DNA of 64,000 nt from Bombyx mori (lineage: Eukaryota > Arthropoda > Insecta > Lepidoptera > Bombycidae): contig NC_085111.1 in assembly GCF_030269925.1 (NCBI RefSeq), positions 5,386,142-5,450,141 on the forward strand. The letters run 5' to 3'. The notes below the pieces were generated by a model. That model saw nothing but the letters and a program-made list of their open reading frames with translations, had not been told where the DNA came from and ran no database searches. The translations under genes and the position numbers were made by a program. Of this stretch, positions 45,896 to 57,491 are shown one piece after another. Each line of letters opens with the position of its first letter. The stretch's first letter is position 1.

Positions 45896-47778
45896 TAAAG
45901 GTTTTCGTTATAGTATCATACATGTATGATAGATGGCGCACGATCTGTTAAAAGAAATCTGTTTTCGTACAATTTTTCCGATCGTTGTTGGAACTGCCGG
46001 GTTTTTTTTGTCATAGTACCATCTAATCAACATAGATGGCGTGCGAACTATTTGAAAAAAATATTTTTAAACAATGAATTATAGTGGCAGCGCGGTGGCT
46101 TAACAGAGACTAACCATTAACCACTGATTCATATACGTTCAGAAAACAGCTAGTACAAGTGAACTGAAATTTTATAATCTACGACTTCAACGATCTAAGA
46201 CTAATAAAATAATTAATGTATTTGTTAAAAAAATTTAAAGCTCCGTACAGCGCCATCTCTTTTTCGATAAAGTAGTTCGTAAGCCTCATCTCGTCAAAGT
46301 TAAAGGTTAAATAAAATTTAAAAGTTTCAGCGCACATTACAAAGATGTCACTACTAATCAAGAACGTTAAAAATATTCAAATTCCATAATAAATAAGCTT
46401 ACATTTGAAGAGATAAAAAAAAATTGGATGTATGTTACAATAATAGAACAGATTACCTCTAAATTAAAAAAAATCAGGTTGGTGACAGTCGTGATGAGTC
46501 GTGACTCAGACATGTACTGGTATGAAAAAAGCTTCAAATAGTGACTGAACAATCAAATTAACTTAATGAATACCATACGGAACACTGTGCCTCCAACTCT
46601 CTCTATTAAAAATACGGTAAATGGAAGACTAATATTTGGTATAATATTCCAGAAAGCCACTATCAACGATTTTGTTGAATTATTTTTAACTTGTCTACTT
46701 TTATTGGTGCTAAACGGTTAATAAGCGACAATTATTATACGTTTAAACCCGACGAAACACTAAACAAACAAAATGAAAGAATCCACAGAGCTTCATACTT
46801 TGATTTTCCGCCAAAGAGTTACTCGAGGGAACTTCGCTTGCCGTTCTTTAAAAGTTTAAAACTATACATTAAACACTCGACCAGGGTTAACAGTTGCTAG
46901 TTTGTGACCAAATTACTTCGTAGCCTAAGTATTTACATGAAGAAAAACCATGAGAGCTCGATTATCCTTCTGGTAACGGTAATTTTTCATCCATGTTGTG
47001 TCATTTTCGATCTACAATAGCAAAGAGGATAGATATAGATAAAGATAGAGAGATAACTGAACTAAAATAGCATGGCAGCTAGTAAAGCGACTACTCGTGT
47101 CCGACCACATTCACATTACAGTGCAGAGTTTGTTATTGATTTTCCCTCATACACCGAGAGGTAACGCTTCAATACCTAACAGATATTATTCACTAAACGA
47201 AAATAGAATGAAGTTTTTACAGAACTCTTAAATTTAATTTACATTATTATTTTTATTTTTTTACATATGCAAGTAATTCTAACGCCAGATCAAAAGACAG
47301 TATTCGTCACAGTGGATCCTATTATTATTTGTTTCAGTATTAACGTAGGTAGATGGATAGATCAAAACCTCGCCTTACGATTATCTGCCTTAACACGACA
47401 TTCAGATTGTTGCCGTCCTCCCTGAAACCTTGCAAGTGCACCATTCGAAGTGACCATACTGTAATTTCTTCGAAAAATAGTAGCTATTTTAGGTACATAA
47501 AATAAATAGTTTCTAAATTAGAATATTTATAAACAGTTAAAATTTTATCCAATGATGTCACAAGTATTAACAATTTTATTTCTCATCAACATTGATACGT
47601 CATCTATGATTCATGAACTCAAAGCATTAATATTATTATTGCACATGACTAAATGTGACCGCCGAACTTTTAGAATAGAAGTTACGTGTTGATGTGCCTG
47701 TGTGTGATCGTATGTAATTCGAATTGAATATCATGGTCGAATAGCTAGCTAACAGACAGTATAAAGTTCGATAGTTTG
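45896..47778. other. Intergenic DNA, nothing recognised
   Basis: AT-rich sequence with short open frames on both strands that resemble no known protein. No repeat family seen elsewhere in the window was found here. Confidence 0.5.
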
Positions 47779-48233
47779 TTTTTTTTTTTTTGCTTAGATG
47801 GGTGGACGAGCTCACAGCCCACCTGATCTTAAATGGTTACTGGAGCCCATAGACATCTACAACACAAATGCGCCACCTACCTTGAGATATAAGTTCTAAG
47901 GTCGCAGTATAGTTACAACGGCTGCCCCCCCCCCTTCAAACCGAAACGCATTACTGCTTCACGGCAGAAATAGGCAGGGTGGTGGTACCTATCCGTGCGA
48001 ACTAACAAGAGGTCCTACCACCAGTAATTACGGAAATACGCAAATTATAATTTTTGCGGGTTTGATTTTTATTACACGATGTTATTCCTTCACCGTGGAA
48101 GTCAATCGCGAACATATTATGTTAAGTACGTATTTCATTAGAAAAATTGGTACCCGCCTGCGGGATTCGAACACCGTTGCATCGCTATTTACGAATGCAC
48201 CGGGCGTCTTATCCTTTAGGCCACGACGACTTC
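47779..48233 (-). mobile_element. Bm1 SINE, full length
   Basis: This is the most complete Bm1 copy, about 455 bp. On the minus strand it has a tRNA-like head (GTCGTCGTGGCCTAAAGGAT at the right end, GTGTTCGAATCCCGCAGGCG further in), the ATTGACTTCCACGGTGAAGG block, the GGTAGGACCTCTTGTTAG block, the GTAATGCGTTTCGGTTTGAA block and a poly(A) tail at 47779-47791. About ten bases of the anticodon-arm region are missing. A CCCCCCCCC expansion lies near 47926-47934. Confidence 0.92.
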
Positions 48234-48333
48234 AAAAACGACGACTTAGTATTTGCAAATTCTCTCAGGTTGAGCCTGTGAGCTCGTCTATTCATTCGCT
48301 CGTAGCTGGAATAGCCCCTTATGCCGGCCACTC

Positions 48334-48380
48334 ACATACGCGCAAATATTCGTACATTGTACGAATGTTTGCGCGCATGT
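48334..48380. repeat. Subterminal hairpin
   Basis: ACATACGCGCAAATATTCGT followed by ACATTGTACGAATGTTTGCG and CGCATGT folds on itself: about 22 base pairs with two mismatches and a 2-3 base loop. Confidence 0.8.
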
Positions 48381-48810
48381 GAAGGGCCCTCAAACATTCA
48401 TTCGCAAACTTAGCGGCTGTACAAATGGGTTCGGTACTCAATTTGCGAACCCGTTTGCGCTTCCTGCTACACTTGTTTACGAATGTCTCAGGAATTTCTC
48501 CTCCTTTTTAATTCGTCAATAAACATTGAAGAGAAAAAAGTTTTGAATTCTTTCCCAGACATCATTAACAACCATGCTGTTTTTATGGGATTTCTTTTGA
48601 TGAAGCTACGCTACACAGTAGACGTCACGGTCTATGAAAATAGCGAAACGTACGTTGCCTTCGCAATCTTGGGCGCAACTGGTCACACGAATGTGTGGGA
48701 GATTACGCGAAGGATCACGATTCGCGCGCTTTGATGTCTGTTAAAAAACCAACACAGCTTGGAAAACCACGAATGCAGCGAAAACTTTGCATAATCATTT
48801 GCAAATGTCG

Positions 48811-49189
48811 CATTCCCGATCCTGCGGACAGAATGAAAAGCAGTCGACGTCGTCGAATACATGTCATCTCGGATCCTCCCGATCCACTAACGGTGCTTCT
48901 AGGTACTTCAAGCACCGGTCACCGTTCTCGTCGAACCCGTCGCTTGCGACGAAGGGCTCGACGAGTAAATTAACTCTCAGACACAGCCCACTGAGTTTCT
49001 CGCCGGATCTTCTCAGTGAGTCGCGTTTCCGATCCGGTGGTAGATTCTGCGAAGCACGGCTCTTGCTAGGGTTCGTGTTAGCAACGTCATCAGGTTTGAG
49101 CCCCGTGAGCTCACCTACAAAAGTTAGGGTTCCGCTGATATAGCCTCTCAAGGCTATCAGCTTAGGTAGGAGAAAAAAAAAAAAAATTA
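48811..49189 (+). mobile_element. Retroposon R, long copy with target duplication
   Basis: The insert is bounded by an 11-bp direct repeat TGCAAATGTCG (48800-48810 and 49190-49200) and ends in 16 or more A residues, which is definitive for target-primed retroposition. Blocks include CGCCGGATCTTCTCAGTGAG, TCCGATCCGGTGGTAGATTC, TTTGAGCCCCGTGAGCTCAC and GCCTCTCAAGGCTATCAG. It carries no clear protein-coding domain. Whether it is a SINE or the 3' end of a LINE cannot be told here. Confidence 0.82.
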
Positions 49190-49272
49190 TGCAAATGTCG
49201 TCCTACACTTGCGGGTTTGCGTATTCGTGCGAATGTGAGTGACCGGTATCAGGCTACGAGCGAATAGGTAAA

Positions 49273-50236
49273 GAAAATAAATAAAAAACACCACCATAGC
49301 TATAAGTATGGAATATCATCAAAATTAATATATTATCCCGACTGGCTATATGTATTTACTTATTACAGTACAGCCGTTAATATTGAAATTATTATGTTAA
49401 CAATATATTTTCCCATACACAATGTAATAAAAACAATTAATTAATCTAATTAATAGAACAAGTTACTTCATCATTGATGCGTCAATATTTCGATTCATTT
49501 TATGTAATAATACTTTTTCTGTTCTGTGGTTATGATTTATTTTTCTTGTGAAATGGGAAAATACTTAAGTTTTTTTATTTTAATAACATTAAAGCTCGTC
49601 ACTAATAAAAAAAAACAGTTGACTTAAACAGTTACTTATAAAATGTCCCTCACGCCATTAAAACGCTTACAAATAAGGCTAATTTAAAGAACATTCACTA
49701 GAATATTTTTTTTCCAAACTCTCAATAGTTCAGAAAATTAATGCTAAGAAAACAATACGACTTTAAGATTTGAAAGCCATCTGTGTACTTCTAGCCAATG
49801 AACAAAACCGCATCGCTCGGAAGGCATTCGATGATCCGGTAACATTGTCTAAAACTGCCCAAGGTGAATCATATAAAGGCAAGATTAATAAATTAAGCGT
49901 AGGAGAGGCTCGTTTTCGTAGATAAACACGATACGAAGTGTTGGTGCCTCCTCTTTTGGCTGTTTCTTGGTCTTGTGATCACTATATATTAATACAATGG
50001 AGTCTCAGTTGGCTTATTGGTGGAAGTCAAACTTTATGTTAAATTTTTTTGACATTTACGGCTAAGATGTAACTAGCTAGCTCCTTGTAGCTATTGTGAG
50101 TGCGTTTCCCGCACAATAAAAAGAAAAAAATCATGGAGGCGTTGAATCTGTGATGTTTAACTAACCACCAATTTTAGAAATGTCTAAAACATAATTGTTT
50201 TTTCTTCAGACAGGCAAATTATATTCTATTTTTAAA
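49273..50236. other. Intergenic DNA, nothing recognised
   Basis: AT-rich sequence; no open frame or repeat is supported. Confidence 0.5.
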
Positions 50237-50855
50237 TTGCTTAATTAGGTGGATTAGCGGTCAACCTATGTGGTTTCTGGGACCTATAGATATCGACGTA
50301 AATACCGCCACCCACCTTGAGACACGAGTTCCAAGTATCAGTATTATAATGCAACGGCTGCCCCACACTTTAAACTGGTACGCATTACTGCTTGACGGCG
50401 GAAATGAGCGGGTCAAATGAAATGAGCGACAGATATACAAAAAACCTTGTGTGAAATACGTTTTTCTTTTGAAGCATTGGTACCTGCCTCTGGGATTTTA
50501 ATACCTTTTTTCTCCTAGCTGGTAACCTCGAGGGGCTATGCCAGCTTCACCGAGCTAGTAGATGAGCTCATGGGGCTCTAACCTGGCGAATTTGCTAACA
50601 CTAGCCCTAGCTCAAGAGCAGTGCTTCGCAGAATCTACCACCAGGTAGGAAAAGCGTGCCACTGAGAAGTTCCTTCTTTTTTTAGGATTGAAGAACTACT
50701 GGTGGCCCGGAGGCCTTTCCGGTTTCACGAGGACAGGTGGGCTGAGAAGATCCTGCGAGAAACTCATTGAGCTGTGTCTGAGGGTTGAATACCGACAAAG
50801 GCGCATCACTTGATTTTATTACATCAGACGTCTTATCCTTTGGGCCACGACGACT
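50237..50855 (-). mobile_element. Bm1 SINE split by retroposon R insertions
   Basis: Diverged Bm1 3' and middle blocks occupy 50237-50508 (CCACCCACCTTGAGACACGA, GGTACGCATTACTGCTTGAC, GGTACCTGCCTCTGGGATTT). The very start of the head resumes at about 50806-50855 (ACGTCTTATCCTTTGGGCCA, CGACGACT). The interruption of about 300 bp is retroposon R sequence. Confidence 0.72.
50509..50800 (-). mobile_element. Two adjacent retroposon R copies inside a Bm1
   Basis: Reading the minus strand, a truncated variant (GAGTTTCTCGCAGGATCTTC to GGCCACCAGTAGTTCTTCAA, 50800-50682) is followed by a second copy (GGTGGTAGATTCTGCGAAGC to GCCCCATGAGCTCATCTACT, ending AGGAGAAAAAA at 50509). Each ends in a short A-rich run. 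Confidence 0.68.
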
Positions 50856-50888
50856 CTAGTTGTATAATATCAGTACCTGTCGTACAGG

Positions 50889-51125
50889 TAGTAGGTCCTC
50901 TTGTGAGTCCGCGCGGGTAAGTACCATCACTCTGCCTATTTCTGCCGAGAAGCGTAATGCGTTTCGGTTTGAAGGGTGGGGCAGCCGTTGTATACTTGAG
51001 ACCTTAGAACCTATATCTCAAGGTGGGTGGCGCATTTAAGTTGTAGATGTCTATGGGCTCCAGTAACCAGTTAACACCAGGTGGGCTGTGAGCTCGTCCA
51101 CCCACCTACGCAATAAATAAAAAAT
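50889..51125 (+). mobile_element. Bm1 SINE, 5'-truncated
   Basis: GGTCCTCTTGTGAGTCCGCG, GTAATGCGTTTCGGTTTGAA, CTCAAGGTGGGTGGCGCATT, AACACCAGGTGGGCTGTGAG and CAATAAATAAAAAA are in order, with little divergence. Confidence 0.9.
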
Positions 51126-51872
51126 ACAACGGCTTCCAAAACATCGTTCTAGATATCGGCTTTAATTGTTTGCCCATCGACAGAATAAGAGTGTTTATAT
51201 GAACAGATCTCGCTATCTCCACGTACACCAGTATCGTAAAAATAACTATACACTGGATGCTATGAAACAATGTGATCGTCTTTTTTTATTTCACCACATT
51301 GATTTCTTGAGTGTAAACAATTTCAGAACACAACCAAAAAAATTCCTTAAGTTTTGAAAATCACAAAGTTTCAATTAAAAATAATATTCGTAGCGCGAGA
51401 AACTTCAATTTACACAAAATTCAATTTCGAGTCACGTAAATTTTATAATGTGATTCAAACGCATTTGGATCGTGTGGATCTACACAGCACCAAGCCGCAG
51501 CCGTACGTTGGTATTAATTACAGTTATGTGATAGGTAACACATGAATCAAAACGAGATTACATATTATCTATATTTATTTATGTGTAATAGTCATGCGGT
51601 TTTCTTAATTTAGGTAAATCCGGAATAACAAACCTCAACTCTAATAAATAAAAAAAAAAATCTGCGTCCAAAGAAATGAAAATACATAGAGAAGAAAAGA
51701 AATGAAGAAAAACGTTTCTATTGAGTAAATTTGTTTCATTGCCTGATTAACTTGAAACTTGTAATATTTCTCAAAACAATAACTCAGACACGACGCTCGC
51801 AGTGGGGTAGTAACTTATAGTATAAATAGTATATACGCTTAAATACTGTATAAGCGTAAATAATACAATAGC

Positions 51873-52030
51873 AATGGGTCGCGTTTCTGATCCGGTGGTA
51901 GATTCTGCGAAGTACTACTCTTGCTAGGGCTCCGTTAGCAACACTCCCGGTTTGAGCCCCGTGAGCTCACCTACACATTAGGGTGAAGCTGAAATAGCCT
52001 CTCAAGGCTATCAGCATAGGTTGGAAAAAA
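51873..52030 (+). repeat. Retroposon R, 3' half
   Basis: GGGTCGCGTTTCTGATCCGG, GGTAGATTCTGCGAAGTACT, TTTGAGCCCCGTGAGCTCAC and GCCTCTCAAGGCTATCAGCA with a final A run give the same order as 49018-49187. Confidence 0.8.
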
Positions 52031-52689
52031 AGTATTTCCTGAAATTTTTAACCGATTTAAATTGTCTCATTTATTTTTACTGGCTATGGTCGCTTACGCC
52101 GCATTGGTTACGCATTGCTCAGTGCTCAGTATAATTATATGTGATATTCTACGGCTGATCTAACTTTGCGGTATTTATGGCATACCTATGAAGCCGCTGG
52201 CAACAGACATTGTTTTATTGTAAATTACTGTTTTCCGCCAGAACGGAATGCAGTAAGCTCTTACTTCTGTCACGACAAGATTGCACGCTGACCACTCTAT
52301 ATACAATAAATGTAATTGTGTCAGATTAATAATATTAATTATTCTACAAAACTATATAAAATTGGATATCACACTTAGGCTAATCAGTAAGGTGCTTAAG
52401 AAGGTTGTTTCTTCAGTTATTTTAAAGACGTAGACGGGCGCACTAGAAAAAACTGCCCTTCTGATTGTATTTACTTAATGGGCTGTTTATAGACAATGCA
52501 GCGTGAATCTTCTCTGCCCCTTCCTGATTGTGGGAGGAACTCCATCCTTTTTAAGTCATGTATGTAGTAGTAGGCTAGTACTCGTACTAAACGCAGCTCC
52601 ACATCATATGCGTCATATCACCTAACGTTTTGTAGCGACCGGTATTATATTGACAATTACTTTTTTTTATGTGCGTGTTGTGATTATTG

Positions 52690-52985
52690 ATTTTCATTCA
52701 GTGCAACACTAGGAGCAGACTTTGGGAACCCGGTAATCGCACTTGTGGAAATCGGCAAAGAGTTCGACGTGCAACTGAACCCATGCCTCAACCCGCTGAG
52801 TTTTTCTCCGGATCTTCCCAACGGGTCGCGATTCCGATCCGGCAGCAGATTCATTCGCGAAGCAGCTGCTCTTAAGTTGTTAAGTCTCCTTTGGAGGCGC
52901 TCGGCTATTAGCAAATCCCACCCCTCCTGGCTGAGCTTTTGCTCGCCCACCTGTCCTGGTGAAACTGGAAAGGCAACCAGTAATC
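52690..52985 (+). repeat. Retroposon R variant copy
   Basis: TCTTCCCAACGGGTCGCGAT, TCCGATCCGGCAGCAGATTC, CTCCTTTGGAGGCGCTCGGC and CCTGTCCTGGTGAAACTGGA match the reverse of 15387-15690 nearly throughout. Confidence 0.78.
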
Positions 52986-54109
52986 CTTCCTTCACAAAAG
53001 TTTTGATCCAGTGTGCTTTTTAAAATTGACCTGACCAATATGAGAAATAAAAACCACACCATTGTTTATCTTCCTTGCACTGCTTCACGTCAGATGACTG
53101 TTTTGAACATTATTTACCAAACGGTAAGCTGCAAGTGGCTAAAGGCCTAGTACAACCTGCCACTTCACATGGTACCTAGTTTACTTCGCTGCACAAAAGG
53201 TAAGACTGTGGTACCGAACCGTACGAGCTTACAACACAGCTACGACAACAAAAAAACTACACAAATCTTACACATTTTTATTTAATTTTAAATTTTATTT
53301 ATTTATTTTTGGAGTCGGTTACCCGAATTTTCTACGTAATGACCACCGCAAATTGTAGGAATTAGTTTAATCAACAGACCAAATCATTCCCTTGCGCTCG
53401 AATTATGAATGTCCGAGAGTTCTTCCTTCTTTGAAGTCTGTTAAAGTACCAGTCTACTCCTGAGAGCATCCGTTTTTATCCTCATCGTGGAATTAACATA
53501 CAATAGAGCAGCACAATACATTTTCATGCCTTGACCGTGACAACAATAATATAATAGATTACGTAGGTTATCCATTAAGGTAATCTAGGACGCTAAGAAT
53601 AGATACCTACATATTTTCACTGTAAACAACGTTACACAGGCGCAGAATATTTCTAATTTAATTCTAACTTAGTGATCCCTCTGATAGTGATTCTAACTCT
53701 AATTCTCAAAAAGTAGTTTTAATTTTAATAATAAATAACTCACTTATTTTCAAAATTATCGTAACTTATTGAGCATAAAACTGTTCAAATTCAAAAAATA
53801 GTAGAAGCAAGATAGTGTCGTCGCAACTCTTCGCTATGCAAATTTATTCGAACATAATTAGAATTAGATAAGGGTATAGCCAGAATGTATTCAGAATGAT
53901 TACCACAAAACAACATAACGTTACGACGTAACCTGTAAAAGATTGAAAACAACGTGATTCTCTGGTCAATTATTCAAAATTGTCTCCAACCCAGCTTGAT
54001 TCGCTAGTGACGTCACCTTAGTTTGGCTACAAAACGTAAGAAGTATCAAGAGTAGCATAAAAGCCATATAGTAAAGGAAAGAAAACTTAATATCCGAAGT
54101 GTAGTATGA

Positions 54110-54265
54110 CATCATCTAGGGTTACGTCGCGTTCCACCGAGGCCATCGAGATGTAGCCGCCGCTCCACTCCTCGAGCTGCCCGCTGCAGTATTGAAACAG
54201 CACTCGGTGTGCACGAACGTTTTTATTAAAATTGTGATTAAAATTTATAATCTTTAACAACAATC
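54110..54265 (+). promoter_or_regulatory. Probable promoter and 5' UTR of the FAMeT/DM9 gene
   Basis: A GC-richer patch (54125-54200) precedes an AT-rich leader that runs into AACAATCATGG at the start codon. The context CATC/AATC before ATG is acceptable for insects. No clear TATA box was found, and the transcription start is unknown. Confidence 0.4.
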
Positions 54266-54281
54266 ATGGCTAATGTCATGG
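54266..54281 (+). CDS. FAMeT/DM9 gene, coding exon 1
   Basis: This 16-base coding exon encodes MANVM plus one base, ending at a GTAAGT donor in phase 1. It fits equally well onto exon 2 (giving D) and exon 6 (giving V). Intron 1 is 2.3 kb. Confidence 0.8.
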
Positions 54282-56570
54282 GTAAGTTAACATTTTTAAT
54301 AGATACTTGTTTCAATATTTAATTTGATTTTGTGATGTCGCAGGTTTTGTAGTTTATTGCGTTTCTACTTTTGATCTTGATTTAAATTCCAGACTTACGG
54401 TCCAGTGAACATTCGTACTTTGTTAGCAAGTCTAATTTTGTTTTTGAAAAAAAAAAAAAATGCCGGCTGTTTGACATGTACCGGCTTCGAAAAATAACAG
54501 CCGCCTATTCTTTGGCGCAAGGCCAAACTCGGGGCGTGGTGTTACCGCACAGAAAATTCGTTAAGAGATCAATAAGATTGACCTGTTTTAGATTGTTAAG
54601 TGACTCAATAACATAATACGAAGACCCATTTAGAATACACAGTTGTATTTATTCACATACTTACCATTGTATTTATGACAGCATGACATCATTGTCAACT
54701 CGACGAAGGTTGCCTTTTGCCCTACGTTTTGTTTATTGATCAACATTTTTTAGATAATATTATGTTTACCTAAATTACTATGAGCGTTTTATTTCTTTAT
54801 TTATACGAAGTTTAAAAGTAGTTTGGAACTATGTTTAAAACTACTTTAAAACTATATTTAGAAATAAATTAGATACCTCCAGACTTGTAATTTCTTTTTT
54901 TACTTAAATTTTCATTAAAACATCAATTTGAATCACAATCATTATTGACGTCACCGTATTTAATAGTTAGAGGTTTGTAAATACCTGTAATGCGTCTCAG
55001 TCTGTCCGCTCGATGAATTTTAATTGATGTAATTAGTGGTTGCCCTTCGTTTAACCTTGGGAATCTAACAGAAACCGAAAACTTTATCAGCACACCTTAT
55101 TTCTTCTTTCGCCTATTTCGTAGCCTATATTGGAAATGACAATAATTTTCACGCACCTTCGTTTGAAACGTTGCTCTGGCCTTGGTTTTTAATGAGATCG
55201 ATGACCGGCTATATCTACTACTATTTAAACCAAAACAGATAGCTGTTTAACATAAACATACAAGATTGTGTGGATCCAATGGATCTGTCGGCGTAGATAT
55301 TAAAACAACATTATTCTTATAAAATTTGTTTTGGGGCGCGATATAACTACCTGCTAATACTACTATTTCCCTTTAGACATACTTAGGCAAATTATTTTCG
55401 ACGCTAATTTTTCCCCAATTTTGGGCCTTGAGAATAATTTGTAGCTTCGATACAGCACTAGCCCAGACGGTTTGGTATTTAGCACTGATGTCTCATTAGG
55501 TGTATTTCAGTTGCGAATCAGTTCCGCTTTGAAGTGTAGGTAAGATAGCCATCAATCTATTGCAATTAAGACTAATTTCATTAATCAAAAGAGGCAACGG
55601 CATTCACCATGTCGTGCCGGTATTCGAATTCCGGTAACTCAGATAGGGCTGTGAACTGATCTGCATTTCTACGCCATCTAAAGTACTATTATTAAGATAA
55701 AATTTAAAACTCCAGCGACACGAGACAAAACGTGAAAATATCCAAAAAATGTTGTAGTCTGTTGTTTTGATTACAAATTAAATGACCGAAATGGGTATTT
55801 GTTTTCGTGACTATGACAAAGCTACAGAAAATACTTGAGAGAATTAAGAAACACTACAAAATATCTCATGAAATGATGCATAAAATACAATTATTTACAA
55901 TTAAATGAAACTGAATAGACACGTCGCCGCGTCTCACTCTAATTGTAATACGTGTTACTCACTATTAATGTAATAGTGAGTAACACGTATTTTTATATTT
56001 CAAACTGATTAAAATCTGTTACGGCATCGGCGAGTTTATCAACTTTGAATAACCTTTTGATTAATTGACTTGTTCAATTTTTATTTCAACCGAGTCTCAT
56101 AAACAAGGAGAACTGCGTTATTGTCACCGAACTACACGAGAAGTCCGCAGCAAATTTTATTGGATGACGTCATTCGACCTCTTTAATGCTTTTATAGATA
56201 CGCTCCTACCAATTTACCTTCAATATATACCTATATAAGAGCGTGTCGAATTCGTTCTTTAACTTCTATGAAACTTATAAGCGTTAATAAAAATTTTCAA
56301 TCGTCTAACATGTTTGTGAAAGCCGAACTATTGAGCTGCTCGCATACCAAGTCTCCGCTATATTTAGATTCACTAGACTCTATAGCATATTAAATCAATG
56401 GTAGGCACATTGTGATTGGTATGCACAGTTTGTATGTAAGCGTTTAAAACGATCCAAAAAGGACTTCGGGAAATTCCTAAACGGAATATTAAGTTTTTAA
56501 CCGTTAACCGAATGATTCTGAATACATTAAAATAGTAATTATTAAAAGTGTTTGCATCAATTTTCCACAG
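54282..56570. other. Intron 1 of the FAMeT/DM9 gene
   Basis: AT-rich intron with a perfect 21-bp hairpin at 55947-55991 and a very diverged Bm1-like scrap near 55490-55620. No other feature is recognised. Confidence 0.6.
55947..55991. repeat. Perfect 21-bp palindrome with 3-base loop
   Basis: AATACGTGTTACTCACTATTA, then ATG, then its exact reverse complement at 55971-55991. The loop is too short for a standard microRNA precursor. Confidence 0.95.
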
Positions 56571-56707
56571 ATGTGGCAACAGATGACAACCTTCAATACC
56601 AATTCTTCCCCGTTTCAAGTGGATCAGTTCAGTTCAAAGTCAGAGCAGCGAATGATGCCCACATCGCGCTCACGACAGGCCCGCAAGAATCGGATCCTAT
56701 GTATGAG
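56571..56707 (+). CDS. FAMeT/DM9 gene, coding exon 2 (start of FAMeT domain 1)
   Basis: The exon sits between TTCCACAG and a GTGTGA donor (weak match). It reads DVATDDNLQYQFFPVSSGSV, then QFKVRAANDAHIALTTGPQE and SDPMYE. The Tyr-Phe-Pro start and the HIALT...DPMYE block are hallmarks of Methyltransf_FA. Phase is 1 in, 0 out. The paired motif in domain 2, HVSLTTHPAEVDPMYE, shows internal duplication. Confidence 0.85.
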
Positions 56708-57148
56708 GTGTGAATTTGCACTGATATATCTATTATAGTTTACGCTGGGGTCGAGGAGGTAACAGACCCGGTTATGTCGGATTCTGGCACCTCCAGACAA
56801 GAAGAGGGAGAAGAGGAAAATCGAGGTCCTCCTATTCGTCCAATTCCTCATAGGAGACTACGCCTAGAGAAAGACGCGCGAGGGGCCGCGCAAGACCCTC
56901 CCCGCTAGCGACTAAACCTCATCAAGCTCTACCACTCCGGCTCGCCGAATCCAAAATGTCGACGAAAAACACCTTAGACGTCCGTCACCACAAGACCCGT
57001 AAAGTATTCGAAATGTCCGAAACAATATAATGATAGTAAAAAAAAGGCAAGAATAAACCGTAAAAGTAGTTTTAATTATATTTAAGTAAAAGGGAAATCC
57101 TGGATGACTTATGCTGGAGCAATAGTTTTACATATCAGTCGATTTCAG

Positions 57149-57413
57149 GTGATGATTGGAGGCTGGGGAAACGCTAAGAGCGTCATCAGGAAAAATAGAA
57201 CCAAGCCCGATAAGGTTGAAATTGAAAGCCCCGGAATTCTTAACGGAGGGGAATATCGTGGTTTTTGGGTTCGTTGGGATAGCGGCATTATCTCCGCTGG
57301 ACGCGAGGGTGAAGCTATTCCATTCATATCTTGGTCTGATCCCGAACCTTTCCCAGTTTACTACGTCGGAGTCTGCACAGGCTGGGGTGCCACAGGCTCC
57401 TGGAAAATCGAAG
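57149..57413 (+). CDS. FAMeT/DM9 gene, coding exon 3 (rest of FAMeT domain 1)
   Basis: The 265-base exon encodes VMIGGWGNAKSVIRKNRTKP, then an EIESPGILNGGEYRGFWVRW stretch, ISWSDPEPFPVYYVGVCTGW and ATGSWKIE. The GGW...S.IR, FW(V/I)RW and DP.PFPV...GV.TG(W/Y) motifs are family-defining. It ends at a GTACGT donor in phase 1. That donor is the likely decision point: joined to exon 4 it reads IEDGAEF, and joined to exon 6 it reads IEVPPTAP. A minus-strand frame across this exon is an artefact. Confidence 0.9.
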
Positions 57414-57491
57414 GTACGTATATCGATTATTATGCATCTAACACAAAATGTACCCAACAACTCTGAATTCATCTCAAAATTGTCGATGCAG

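Larger units (their letters stand above)
48290..49272. mobile_element. Candidate inverted-repeat DNA element containing a retroposon
   Basis: The left end CATTCGCTCGTAGC...CCGGCCACTCACATACGC and the right end are mirrored: reversed, the right end reads CTATTCGCTCGTAGC...CCGGTCACTCACATTCGC. The spacing differs by an indel. An internal hairpin lies beside the left end. A frame of 83 codons at 48483-48734 resembles nothing recognised. The interior is broken by retroposon R (48811-49189). The family is unknown; the call rests on the paired ends. Confidence 0.55.
51126..54109. other. Intergenic DNA upstream of the FAMeT/DM9 gene
   Basis: It includes retroposon R copies at 51873-52030 and 52690-52985 and weak Bm1-like scraps near 53150-53230. 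The remainder (51126-51872, 52031-52689, 53231-54109) is AT-rich with no supported gene. Confidence 0.5.

Noticed and set aside
57128..57472. 114-codon minus-strand frame
   Set aside because: It is the reverse of FAMeT exon 3; all domain and splice evidence is on the plus strand.
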